The translations under genes and the position numbers were made by a program. A stretch of 64,000 bases of DNA from Vreelandella lutescens (lineage in GTDB: Bacteria; Pseudomonadota; Gammaproteobacteria; Pseudomonadales; Halomonadaceae), in assembly GCF_014640815.1 (NCBI RefSeq), contig NZ_BMHM01000004.1, forward strand, positions 310,001 through 374,000, read 5' to 3'. Below are positions 35,934 through 44,487 of this stretch, piece by piece. The notes below the pieces were generated by a model that did no database searches, had not been told where the DNA came from, and saw only the letters and a program-made list of their open reading frames with translations. Every line of letters begins with the position of its first letter. Position 1 is the stretch's first letter.

Positions 35934-35956
35934 CCCCGCTTATGGCGGGGTTTTTT
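35934..35956 (+). terminator. Rho-independent terminator after csp
   Basis: CCCCGC (35934-35939), loop TTATG, GCGGGG (35945-35950), then six T residues; A residues precede the stem, so it may work in both directions and also serve the small minus-strand ORF. Confidence 0.92.
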
Positions 35957-35978
35957 GCGTTTTGAGGGGTGAGTTTGG

Positions 35979-36095
35979 CTATTTTCGCCAGGGCTTTCCT
36001 TCGCAGGTGGCGTAGTTTCGGCAGTCAGCGGTGCAGCCCCTGCAGGGTAGGCGGTTAGGGGGTGTTGGCAGCGTGGCGGGGGTCGGTGTGGTCAT
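35979..36095 (-). CDS. 38-residue Cys-rich small protein (predicted)
   Basis: A short open frame below usual length cut-offs. ATG at 36095 is preceded by GAGAG at about 6 nt; the stop TAG is at 35979. The N-terminal 17 residues are Pro/Thr-rich; the rest holds four cysteines spaced C18-x2-C21-x3-C25-x5-C31, in PCRGCTADCRNYATCEGKPWRK. Four close cysteines with a basic, aromatic end suggest a small metal-binding (zinc or Fe-S) or disulfide protein. It shares the csp terminator region in convergent orientation. I do not recognise the family; coding status is inferred from the regular Cys pattern and ribosome binding site. Confidence 0.5.
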   Translation of the reverse strand: MTTPTPATLPTPPNRLPCRGCTADCRNYATCEGKPWRK

Positions 36096-36626
36096 GGTGG
36101 TCTCTCGTTGGTTAAGTAGGTAGGCATTACTACTATTCAAGTTATCTTTATTCAGTAGAAACCCTGATCATCTTTGGTCGTAGTAGCCTCTTGTTGTTGG
36201 CGATGGGAGGGCTTGTTGGTCAGTGAGCCGGCATGGAGGTTAGGTGCATGCAATCTTAATTTTTTTAAGTCCTTGATATGGTTTGGTTTTTTTGTTTTTC
36301 TATAAGCTTTTCTTAATATTTTTTAGGCATTTAGCATAATAATGTATCTCTTTTAGGCAGCACTTTGTCTCATCATATTGCCTGTTAAATATACACAGTC
36401 TCCTCAATTGACCGTACAGTGCTTAAGTAAAATAATAGCGTCTTCAAAATAAAATAATAGGGCTAAGTTGTGTCTTTTAGCCTTCTCCCTATGCTCTGCA
36501 AAAAGTGCTTCTTTTGAGAGTGCGTTGGCGCTTAGCCACACATTACCACCATTAAGAATATCCGTCCTCCTCAGCCTGGCGGTCTCAGTGCTTTGCTGGA
36601 TATCACTGATTACAAGGGAACGCTCA
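36096..36626. other. AT-rich gap upstream of chemoreceptor
   Basis: About 530 bp, AT-rich from 36250 to 36470, with no supported gene. The chemoreceptor frame is open from 36468 but the family start is at 36627. No sigma-28-like promoter was found, unlike the chemoreceptor at 8498. Confidence 0.4.
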
Positions 36627-38285
36627 ATGAGAAACGTACGTATTCAGCATAGTTTGACGGCTGCAATGTCACTTTTAATCCTGATGGTCGTTATTGTTAG
36701 CGCTCTGGCTATTAGCGCATCGCGTAATAGCTTAAATGATATTAATGAGATAACGGAGTTAAGCGCCGAGCAGGTAAATACGGCGAACCGCGTGGAAGTT
36801 AATTTGATGGAGATGCGCCTACGTTTAGCGCGCTTTGTTAACTACACTGCGGCAGGTAATCCAGAGGCGGCCACGGCGCTGACGCAAACCCGTGAAAGTT
36901 TGGAGCGAGCGGAGCAGCGTTTTGCTGAACTTGGCACCTATGCGGTCACCCAGGAGCAGCGTCGTTATCCCTACTATAGTGAGGTGATGCTGCGCTTTAG
37001 CGAGATGGTGAATGCCGAGCTTCATGATGCGATAGCAGCTGGCGATGTGACGCAGTTAGCGGCGCAAGTGCAGCGCCTTGATGCTGCCTCAGGGGCAATG
37101 ACGACCGCCACGCGTGAGTTTGCTTTCTTTGCTGAAACGCTGGCCGATGACATGCGGGCAGAAGCCACTACGGTAAGCCAACGCATGGTGTGGGCCGCTG
37201 CCGGGATGCTAGTGCTATCACTGCTGCTGTTTGCAGGCCTGCAAGTGGGGCTGCGCCGATTCATAGTTTCCCCCTTAAGCCGTGCAGTCACGATTTGCGA
37301 ACACATTGCGCAAGGCGATCTGACTAGCCGTATTCGCGACGAGGGTAGCAATGAGGTGGGTAAGCTGTATCGCGCCATGAGCGCCATGCAAGCCAAGCTC
37401 ACTGAGATGATGGTGACGCTGACCCACACCAGTCAAATGGTGGCTAACAGTGCTCGTGAAATCGCCAGCGGCAGTGAAGACCTGGCCTCGCGCACCGAAG
37501 AGCAGGCCAGCGCTCTCCAGGAAACCGCTTCCAGTATGGAGCAGATGTCCTCCACCGTTAGCCATAACAACCAAACGGCCAGCTCGGCCAGCGAACTCAC
37601 CATGACTGCCTCGCAGCGGGCGAGCCACGCGCGGGAAGAAGTGCTGCAAACCACAGCGCTCATGAGCGAGATGGAGCAGCACTCAAAGCGGGTGCAAGAC
37701 ATCATTCAAGTGATTGAAGGCATTGCCTTTCAAACCAATATCCTGGCGCTGAATGCATCAGTAGAAGCCGCCCGCGCCGGCGAGCATGGCCGTGGGTTTG
37801 CAGTGGTGGCAGGCGAGGTGCGTAATTTAGCCACTAAAACCTCAGAATCGTCGGGGCAGATTCGCGGCATCATTGACGATATCGCCGCACGTATTAAAGA
37901 GGGCGCTTTGCAATCTGCGCAGAGTGGTGAAGGAATCGAAAGTACCGTGGCTGCGGTGAATCAGGTCAATGAGCTTATGAAAGAGATTGCGCTGGCGGTC
38001 AACGAGCAAGAGAGCGGCATCAATCAAGTCAGTACGGCGATTACACAAATGGATTCTGCCACTCAGCAGAACGTCTCGTTGGTGGAAGAGACCAGCACCT
38101 CTGCGGCATCGCTGCAGCATGAAGCTGACCGGCTAGCGGAGCTTATCGCCACCTTTAAGCTGAGCAGTTCCGCAGTTCAGGCTCGCGTGCGCCCGACATC
38201 GCCCGCTCTTACACAAACCCCTGCCTGCACCCAGGTGGCGGCTTCTAACAAGCAGCCTGCTGTGGATGAGTGGGAAACGTTTTAA
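36627..38285 (+). CDS. Methyl-accepting chemotaxis protein, four-helix-bundle sensor
   Basis: A 552-residue chemoreceptor. The start ATG at 36627 has AAGGGA upstream and gives a proper first membrane helix (about 11-34). A helical periplasmic domain (about 35-190) with VEVNLMEMRLRLARFVNYTA suggests a 4HB-type sensor. Then a second helix (about 190-212), HAMP (about 213-265), and a signalling coiled coil with hairpin tip [36 protein letters not shown]. The C-terminus VDEWETF closely matches the NWETF pentapeptide that recruits CheR/CheB. Ligand unknown. Confidence 0.95.
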   Translation: MRNVRIQHSLTAAMSLLILMVVIVSALAISASRNSLNDINEITELSAEQVNTANRVEVNLMEMRLRLARFVNYTAAGNPEAATALTQTRESLERAEQRFAELGTYAVTQEQRRYPYYSEVMLRFSEMVNAELHDAIAAGDVTQLAAQVQRLDAASGAMTTATREFAFFAETLADDMRAEATTVSQRMVWAAAGMLVLSLLLFAGLQVGLRRFIVSPLSRAVTICEHIAQGDLTSRIRDEGSNEVGKLYRAMSAMQAKLTEMMVTLTHTSQMVANSAREIASGSEDLASRTEEQASALQETASSMEQMSSTVSHNNQTASSASELTMTASQRASHAREEVLQTTALMSEMEQHSKRVQDIIQVIEGIAFQTNILALNASVEAARAGEHGRGFAVVAGEVRNLATKTSESSGQIRGIIDDIAARIKEGALQSAQSGEGIESTVAAVNQVNELMKEIALAVNEQESGINQVSTAITQMDSATQQNVSLVEETSTSAASLQHEADRLAELIATFKLSSSAVQARVRPTSPALTQTPACTQVAASNKQPAVDEWETF

Positions 38286-38394
38286 GCACGGCCCGCGGTT
38301 GCCCCCACCGCTGGCATAGCCGGTGTGGGGCGTGGGTTCGTGTGTCTCGCCGTTCATTGTTGTCTGTTTTGAATGCCTTTTGTGACTTAGCACC

Positions 38395-40527
38395 GTGGAT
38401 ACGTTTGTGAAAATACCGTTCTTGGCAAGCTCCAAGGAGAAAATCAAAAACTATAGTACTCAGGCGGTGCCTCACTACTCCCAGGCGCGCTATCACTCAC
38501 TGTTTACCTATCATCCTGATGGTATTTGCGAGCTAGATCGCTATGGCAAAATTGTACACAGCAACATAGCCGCAACGCGGATCACGGGAAAAACGGTAGC
38601 AGCGTTAGCGGGCACCGACTACGGCCAGTTTCTCCATTCAGAGTCGCTGGTCGTAGCGCAAGCGGCGTTTCATGCCACGCTAAAAGGGGAGCACCAGCAC
38701 TTTCAGGCGCTGTGTGTGGGGCGGGGCAGTGAGCCGGTTCAGCTGGAAATCACCCACGTGCCGATTATCGCGGAAGACCAGCTCATCGGTGTTTACGCAA
38801 TCTTTCGTGATATCACCCAGCGCAAAAAAGATGATAGCGAGCTGCGTCTATTAAAGCGCGGGATTGAGGCAAGTCCGAACGGGGTTGTGATGGCTGATGC
38901 CACACAGCCTCACTTGCCGCTAGTGTACGTAAATAGCGCCTTTACGGACATTACCGGCTACTCGGCTGAAGAGGCGCTGGGGCGTAACTGCCGCTTTTTG
39001 CAAGGGGATGACACGAATGCCGAGGCGGTAGACGAGATGCGGCGTGGCATCGCTCAGCATCAGGATGTTCAGGTGCTGCTGCGCAACTATCGCCGCGATG
39101 GCAGGCTGTTCTGGAACCAGCTGTCGGTGAGCCCGGTGTTTGACGAGCATGGCCTGTGTACGCACTTTATTGGTATTCAGCAGGACATTACCCAGCAGCG
39201 CGAACAGGAAGCGCTGCTTGCTTATCAAGCGTCGCACGACCCGTTGACCGGGCTGCTGAATCTAGGCGCGCTGCAGGCTCGCCTAGAGCATGGTTTTCAG
39301 CTGTGTCTTCAGCAGGCGCAGTCGATGGCGGTGCTACACATCGACTTGGATGACTTCAAGCCAGTGAACGATGCGCTGGGGCACGGCATGGGGGATCTAT
39401 TGCTAAAAACGGTGGCACAGCGCTTGCTGGATACCGTGTCGGCCGGTGTTCACGTCACGCGTTTATCTAGCGATGAGTTCGTTGTGCTGGTCGCGCCTTT
39501 CCATAATGAACATGAAGTGATTGCGCTAGCAGGGCGACTGTTAGCGGTTATCGCTCAGCCCTTTACACTCTATCAGCACTGCCTGCACATCAGTGCCAGT
39601 ATTGGTATTGCTTCTAATAAGGGCAGTGTGACCAAGGCTCACGACTTGCTGCACCACGCCAGCCTTGCCATGGAAGATGCTAAACGCCAAGGGCGTAATA
39701 CCTGGCAGTGGTACTGCGGCGACTTGATCGACAATATCGCAGAGCACGTCATTATTCGTCGTGAGTTGCAGGAAGCCATTCAACAGCAGCAGTTTGAGGC
39801 TTATTACCAGCCGATTGTGGAAGCAGGAAGCGGCTATGTGTGCAGCGTGGAAACGCTGATTCGCTGGCATCATCCCACGAAAGGCCTGCTGTCCCCCGCA
39901 GCCTTTATGCCGATTGCCGAGCAAACAGGCCAAATTATTGCCATTGGTCGCTGGGTGTTAGAGCGCGCCTGCCACGATATCGCGCGGTTAAACGCCACCC
40001 GAGAAACACCGCTGGCCGTCGCGGTCAATATCTCGCCGATGCAGTTTCGTCGCAGCGGCTTTTTAGATGAGATTAAAGCCGCGCTGGCTAAAAGCGGCCT
40101 GCCGCCTGGGTTGTTGGAACTGGAAGTAACCGAAGGCACGCTCATGTCGAATACGGCGCAGGCAGTGGCGCTATTAAACGACGTGCGTGAGCTGGGTATC
40201 AGTGTGGCGTTGGATGACTTTGGTACGGGCTTCTCAAGCTTGAGCTACCTGCGTGATTTGCCGATCAGCAAGGTGAAGCTTGACCGCCTATTCGTCAGTG
40301 GCATTGCTCAAAACGTTAAAAATGCGGCCATTGTTCAGGGGGTGATCACCATGGCCCATCATCTGGATCTTGCCGTGGTAGCAGAGGGCATTGAAACCGA
40401 AGAGGAGCAATTAGACCTACAGCAGCGCCAGTGCAATCTGCTACAGGGCTACTTTTTCTCCAAACCGGTGCCGTTTGATGTGTTAAGCCAACTGCCGCTC
40501 TTACTTAATCCTCCCTCTCAGCCCTAA
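38395..40527 (+). CDS. PAS-LOV-GGDEF-EAL protein, probable blue-light-controlled c-di-GMP phosphodiesterase
   Basis: A 710-residue cytoplasmic protein. PAS domain about 30-140; LOV domain about 150-268 with GRNCRFLQG (photoactive C199, Q203), N231 in NYRRDG, N241 in FWNQL and Q262 in GIQQDIT, all the flavin-contacting residues of LOV photoreceptors. GGDEF domain about 280-440, with the signature changed to SSDEF (358-362), so cyclase activity is unlikely. EAL domain about 455-705 with ETL (486-488), DDFGTGFSSLSYL and AEGIETEEE retained, so phosphodiesterase activity is likely. Start is a GTG at 38395; GTG 38407 is an alternative. It lies between a chemoreceptor and a diguanylate cyclase. Confidence 0.93.
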   Translation: MDTFVKIPFLASSKEKIKNYSTQAVPHYSQARYHSLFTYHPDGICELDRYGKIVHSNIAATRITGKTVAALAGTDYGQFLHSESLVVAQAAFHATLKGEHQHFQALCVGRGSEPVQLEITHVPIIAEDQLIGVYAIFRDITQRKKDDSELRLLKRGIEASPNGVVMADATQPHLPLVYVNSAFTDITGYSAEEALGRNCRFLQGDDTNAEAVDEMRRGIAQHQDVQVLLRNYRRDGRLFWNQLSVSPVFDEHGLCTHFIGIQQDITQQREQEALLAYQASHDPLTGLLNLGALQARLEHGFQLCLQQAQSMAVLHIDLDDFKPVNDALGHGMGDLLLKTVAQRLLDTVSAGVHVTRLSSDEFVVLVAPFHNEHEVIALAGRLLAVIAQPFTLYQHCLHISASIGIASNKGSVTKAHDLLHHASLAMEDAKRQGRNTWQWYCGDLIDNIAEHVIIRRELQEAIQQQQFEAYYQPIVEAGSGYVCSVETLIRWHHPTKGLLSPAAFMPIAEQTGQIIAIGRWVLERACHDIARLNATRETPLAVAVNISPMQFRRSGFLDEIKAALAKSGLPPGLLELEVTEGTLMSNTAQAVALLNDVRELGISVALDDFGTGFSSLSYLRDLPISKVKLDRLFVSGIAQNVKNAAIVQGVITMAHHLDLAVVAEGIETEEEQLDLQQRQCNLLQGYFFSKPVPFDVLSQLPLLLNPPSQP

Positions 40528-40623
40528 TGCCTCTATATAAGCGGCTAACGCCCGAGCGCTGCTAACCATGTGGGCAGCCTAACGTATCCCAATAACATCA
40601 ATGAGAGCTCCTTTAGGGGCTTA

Positions 40624-42612
40624 ATGACAGGAAGTATGCCAGTGCCACTGCGCCGTTTAACCACTCGTTTGCTGTTAGCCGTGAGTGTGCCACTTTTCTT
40701 AGTGACTGCGATGCTGTTACCTGTGCTCCACGTGCATATGGAAACGCGCATCAACGGTCTGCATACCGAAGCCAGGGCGGTGTTGAAAGCGGGCCAAGAG
40801 GCTTTAACGCGAGACGTCAATGAGAGCCTGAACTCTGTGTTGGCCCTTGCTGAAATGCCTGCACTACGCCATTACCTAGCCACGCACAATACGCCAACGC
40901 TGATCGAACAGCGCTATTCTCTGAGTGAAGTTACCCAGCTCTCTCACTTTCTAGACACCATCATCAGCCACCATCCGCGCTATACCAAGCTGGTGCTCAT
41001 CGACAACCAGGGCAATGAAGTCTTACGTGCGCCGCAAAGTGTGGCTCCTGGCGCGCAGGTCACCGGACGCCGTCATCAGGAGATGGATTATTTTACCGAA
41101 GCCAACAAGCTGCTGCCCAGAGACCTCTACCTCTCCTCGTTAGGGCAAGACCTGCACTATGAGCTAGTGGATGGCGACACGATTCCTGTGGTGAATGTGT
41201 CGACTCCGGTGTTTGACGCTGCCGGACGGCGGCAAGGCGTGGTGTTACTCAGCCTTAACTGGAGCTATCTCACCGGTGCGCTTCATCAGGCGATGCGATT
41301 AACCCACGAAGGCAGTGCACTGTTGGTGAATGCTCAAGGGCAGTGGCTGCTAAATAACACGACGCTACCTCTTGGGGCCGCTCATTTTGGAGTCGCCTTA
41401 GCAACGTTAGCCCCGGCACATTGGCAGGCCATGGCGCAGCGTCATCAAGGCTTTGCTGTTATTGACCACCAACTGCTCTACTTTCAGACAGAGGATATTC
41501 GCACACAGCGCTATCGTAGTTTGGCGGGCAATATCTATAGCGATCACGTCTACTACCCCTGGAAGCTGGGCGTGCTGCTGCCCAAGCCCACTTGGCGATC
41601 GTTAATTGACGAAGAGACAACGGTGCTGTGGTTCTTGCTGTTGATTTATGCGGTGGCAGTGGCGTTTGGCGTGTTATGGGCCATTAGCAGCCAGCGTCAG
41701 CGAACACTGCGCCGCGCTGCTCAACGCCATGCCATTGAAGTCAGCGATTTGTATGAACATGCCCCTTGCGGCTACCACTCGCTTGATGAATCAGGGCGAG
41801 TGGTAAAAATGAACCGAACGGAGCTTGCCTGGCTGGGCTATTCAGCCGACGAGGTCATTCACCGCATGGCTTACCGCGAGCTGATCACTCCCGACACTCG
41901 GCCAGCGTTCGACAAGGCGTTTCGCGATGTGCTTGAGCATAAATCGGGCAGCGCGGAGTGCAGCCTACTCACCCGCCATGGCGAACAGCGGCATGTGATG
42001 ATCCAAGCGTCTGCCTATCACCGTAACGGCCGATTTGTGCATTCCAGGGCAACGGTGTTTGACCTGACTGAGCGAAAGCAGTTGGAAGAGAAGCTGCGTG
42101 AGCAGGCGATGACCGACCCGCTCACCGGTGTCTATAATCGGCGCTATCTGCAAACTCAAGCTGCGGCAGAGATCGCCCGCTCCCGCCGCCAGCACTACGC
42201 TATCGCGTTGATTACGATTGATATCGATCACTTCAAGCATATTAACGACGAGTATGGGCACGATGCTGGTGATGATGTATTGCAAGCGTTTACCAACACC
42301 GTCATTCAGTTACTCCGCCAAGAAGATTTACTGTGCCGCGTGGGTGGTGAAGAGTTTGCCATTTTGCTACCCAATACGCCGCTTGCTCAGGCGGTGCAAG
42401 TGGCTGAGCGTATCCGGCAAACGGTACAAACGGCACCTTTTAAAGTACACGAAGCGCGCTCCGAGCGTACGTTATGGCTCACTGCATCGCTGGGGGTAAC
42501 TTCTGTCATGGCCGCCGAAAGCACGCTGAAAGCGGCACTCAAACGCGCAGATATAGGCCTGTACCGTGCCAAAGAGCAGGGGCGCAACCGCGTTGTGGTG
42601 AATGATGTCTAG
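40624..42612 (+). CDS. Membrane diguanylate cyclase (Cache-PAS-GGDEF)
   Basis: A 662-residue protein. First membrane helix about 16-38, a large periplasmic Cache-type sensor (about 40-335, including YTKLVLIDNQGNEVLRAP), second helix (WFLLLIYAVAVAFGVLWAI, about 340-358), PAS (about 380-495) and GGDEF (about 505-662). The catalytic motif GGEEF (about 574-578) is intact, and RQED five residues before it is a product-inhibition I-site. It should synthesise c-di-GMP. The frame opens at GTG 40570; ATG 40624 is preferred, with ATG 40636 (AGGA upstream) also possible. Ninety-six bp separate it from the LOV protein gene, so opposing enzymes may be co-expressed. Confidence 0.92.
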   Translation: MTGSMPVPLRRLTTRLLLAVSVPLFLVTAMLLPVLHVHMETRINGLHTEARAVLKAGQEALTRDVNESLNSVLALAEMPALRHYLATHNTPTLIEQRYSLSEVTQLSHFLDTIISHHPRYTKLVLIDNQGNEVLRAPQSVAPGAQVTGRRHQEMDYFTEANKLLPRDLYLSSLGQDLHYELVDGDTIPVVNVSTPVFDAAGRRQGVVLLSLNWSYLTGALHQAMRLTHEGSALLVNAQGQWLLNNTTLPLGAAHFGVALATLAPAHWQAMAQRHQGFAVIDHQLLYFQTEDIRTQRYRSLAGNIYSDHVYYPWKLGVLLPKPTWRSLIDEETTVLWFLLLIYAVAVAFGVLWAISSQRQRTLRRAAQRHAIEVSDLYEHAPCGYHSLDESGRVVKMNRTELAWLGYSADEVIHRMAYRELITPDTRPAFDKAFRDVLEHKSGSAECSLLTRHGEQRHVMIQASAYHRNGRFVHSRATVFDLTERKQLEEKLREQAMTDPLTGVYNRRYLQTQAAAEIARSRRQHYAIALITIDIDHFKHINDEYGHDAGDDVLQAFTNTVIQLLRQEDLLCRVGGEEFAILLPNTPLAQAVQVAERIRQTVQTAPFKVHEARSERTLWLTASLGVTSVMAAESTLKAALKRADIGLYRAKEQGRNRVVVNDV

Positions 42613-42955
42613 TGGTTAGCGTTGAATGTTGGCCGCATCGTTGGTAGTTCCCTTGAGAAAACGCTAAGTATTCAATATTTCACTGAGATAATTTTAACTT
42701 ATCATAATTTCTCGGCGGGCATATTCTGTTGCGGTAAAGTATAAGTATGCTTGAAGTAATATTTATGGCTGCTATTTTTAAGGCCTGCTAAGGGTTTTTA
42801 TGTAGATGTTTCATCCTTGTTGTTTTTAAAATATGTTTAAACTACTGGCGAACGACCAAAACTTAAAGGGGGAAGTATTAACGTCGGCAATCACAGGGAG
42901 CGTTCTAACTGGCAGGGCGCGCCGCGAGACAGTCAGGTTTTGGTGGAGGTGCGCA
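42613..42955. other. AT-rich gap upstream of receiver-only protein
   Basis: About 340 bp without a supported gene. The frame of the following gene extends to 42833 but the stretch 42833-42955 lacks family similarity. Nothing else was recognised. Confidence 0.4.
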
Positions 42956-43513
42956 ATGAGTTCGCACAACAATGCTGGGTCAGTGATTAGAGTAGCCGTT
43001 GTCAATGAGAGCGGCTTTATTTGTGAGGGGTTATGTCGCGTCCTTGAGCGCTTTGAACAGGTTCAAGTGGTGGCGAGCGTGCGCTGCCCACACCAATTGG
43101 ATGTCATTACCCGTACGCAGCCAGTCGATGTGGCGTTGATTGATGCGCAGTTTCCCAGCCAAGCTGGGTTTGAAGTGACTCGACGACTGCGTGAAAGCGG
43201 CTTGAGTACGAGGGTGGTGATTATTTCAGTCAACCCAAGCTTGGCGGAGGTCGAGCGCGTCTTACAAGCAGGGGCTCATGGCTTTTTGCTACGAGAGGCG
43301 GGGGTTGATGAGTTAGAAGTCGCCCTTCACGCGGCGGCTAAGGGTGAGGTGTTTCTTTGCCCCACTATTTTACAACGTTTGTTTGGCCACAAGCCTACCG
43401 ATATGCTTTGGCAGCGGGAAGGTGACACTCCTGGCGCGGAGCAAGACCGTGCCGCTCTCCACGATATTCTCGAAAAAGCGCTGCGTTCAGGCATTTTAAG
43501 GCAGGAACAATAA
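42956..43513 (+). CDS. Degenerate receiver-domain protein without output domain
   Basis: A 185-residue protein. The ATG at 42956 has a strong GGAGGT seven nt upstream, so it is preferred over 42833. Residues 10-130 follow a NarL/FixJ receiver with the phosphoacceptor Asp kept (D63 in VDVALIDAQF). The acidic pair normally at the N-terminus is replaced by N17-E18-S19, and the conserved Lys position holds R113 (FLLREAG). After the receiver, where NarL proteins carry a helix-turn-helix, there is only a 50-residue tail without one. It shares the phrase DVALIDA with the next regulator, suggesting duplication and loss. Function unknown; it may act by protein binding. Confidence 0.75.
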   Translation: MSSHNNAGSVIRVAVVNESGFICEGLCRVLERFEQVQVVASVRCPHQLDVITRTQPVDVALIDAQFPSQAGFEVTRRLRESGLSTRVVIISVNPSLAEVERVLQAGAHGFLLREAGVDELEVALHAAAKGEVFLCPTILQRLFGHKPTDMLWQREGDTPGAEQDRAALHDILEKALRSGILRQEQ

Positions 43514-43719
43514 TCAGGGTTTTTGCTTATACTGATTTGTATGTCAGTGAGTTAACGTGCGGGTCAAATAAGCTTAACTAGGCGCTTGTAACGGGTTTTT
43601 CCTAACGTTTGTATGAAGAGGTGTGCCGACGTTCGACCGGTGCAAAGATAACAACGAACCCGTGCTTGCGAGGGGGTTCTACAGCAGGTTTTTACCTTGT
43701 CAAGGTCTTGGCATATTCC

Positions 43720-44403
43720 ATGAAACGTTCAGATAATACGACTCGGATATTACTGGCCGATGAACATCGGCTTGTGCGTTCCGCGATCAGTTCCCTTATC
43801 GAAACCTTCGACAGTATGACCGTGGTGGCGGAGGTGGGGTCTGAGCAACAGTTGATCACCGAAGTTGCCAATCAAGACATTGACGTGGCGTTGATTGACG
43901 CAGCCGTTGTTTCGTTAAAGGGGATTGGGCTGCTAGGGCAGTTGACTTTGCTTAGCCCCAGGCTGCGCATTGTTATTCTTTCCAGCTACTCCAGTGATCG
44001 TTTTATACACGGTCTCTTTGAAGCAGGCGTCTGCGGGTTACTCCATAAAAATGCAGATGTTACCGCCCTGGAAACCGCCATTCAAAAAGCCGCCCGAGGC
44101 GAGCAGTTTATGTTGACCCCCATGGAGCCCGAGCGTTTTGTCAGCGCCGCCGCCTGGTTAGGCGTGAAAGCTCATCATGATAACCCGTTGACCTCCCGTC
44201 AAAGCGAAGTGTTGCAGCTCGTCGCTCAAGGGTATCGTAGTAAAGCGATAGCCGATCAGCTTAATGTCAGTATTAAAACCATTGAGACCCACCGAGCCGA
44301 TATCATGCGCCGCTTGGGCGTTCGTCATACGGCGGGGCTAGTGCATGAAGCCATTCGACTGGGATTATTAGCATCCCCTCAAGATACCGGTGAGTCCGTT
44401 TAG
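43720..44403 (+). CDS. NarL/FixJ-family response regulator
   Basis: A 227-residue two-domain regulator. Receiver (about 8-125) with D14/E15, phosphoacceptor D60 (DVALIDA) and K110 (LLHKNA); LuxR-type DNA-binding domain (about 160-220) with LTSRQSEVLQLVAQGYRSKAIADQLNVSIKTIETHRADIMRRLGV. The frame opens at 43609, but similarity starts at ATG 43720; its AAGG lies rather far upstream. No histidine kinase gene is adjacent, so its partner is elsewhere. Confidence 0.88.
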   Translation: MKRSDNTTRILLADEHRLVRSAISSLIETFDSMTVVAEVGSEQQLITEVANQDIDVALIDAAVVSLKGIGLLGQLTLLSPRLRIVILSSYSSDRFIHGLFEAGVCGLLHKNADVTALETAIQKAARGEQFMLTPMEPERFVSAAAWLGVKAHHDNPLTSRQSEVLQLVAQGYRSKAIADQLNVSIKTIETHRADIMRRLGVRHTAGLVHEAIRLGLLASPQDTGESV

Positions 44404-44487
44404 TCGCGACCCATAGCGCCTGCATGTAATTCCTGCATGTGGGCCTGACTCCTGCTATGGTCAACGGCTGTACTCCTCTGCCGAGCC

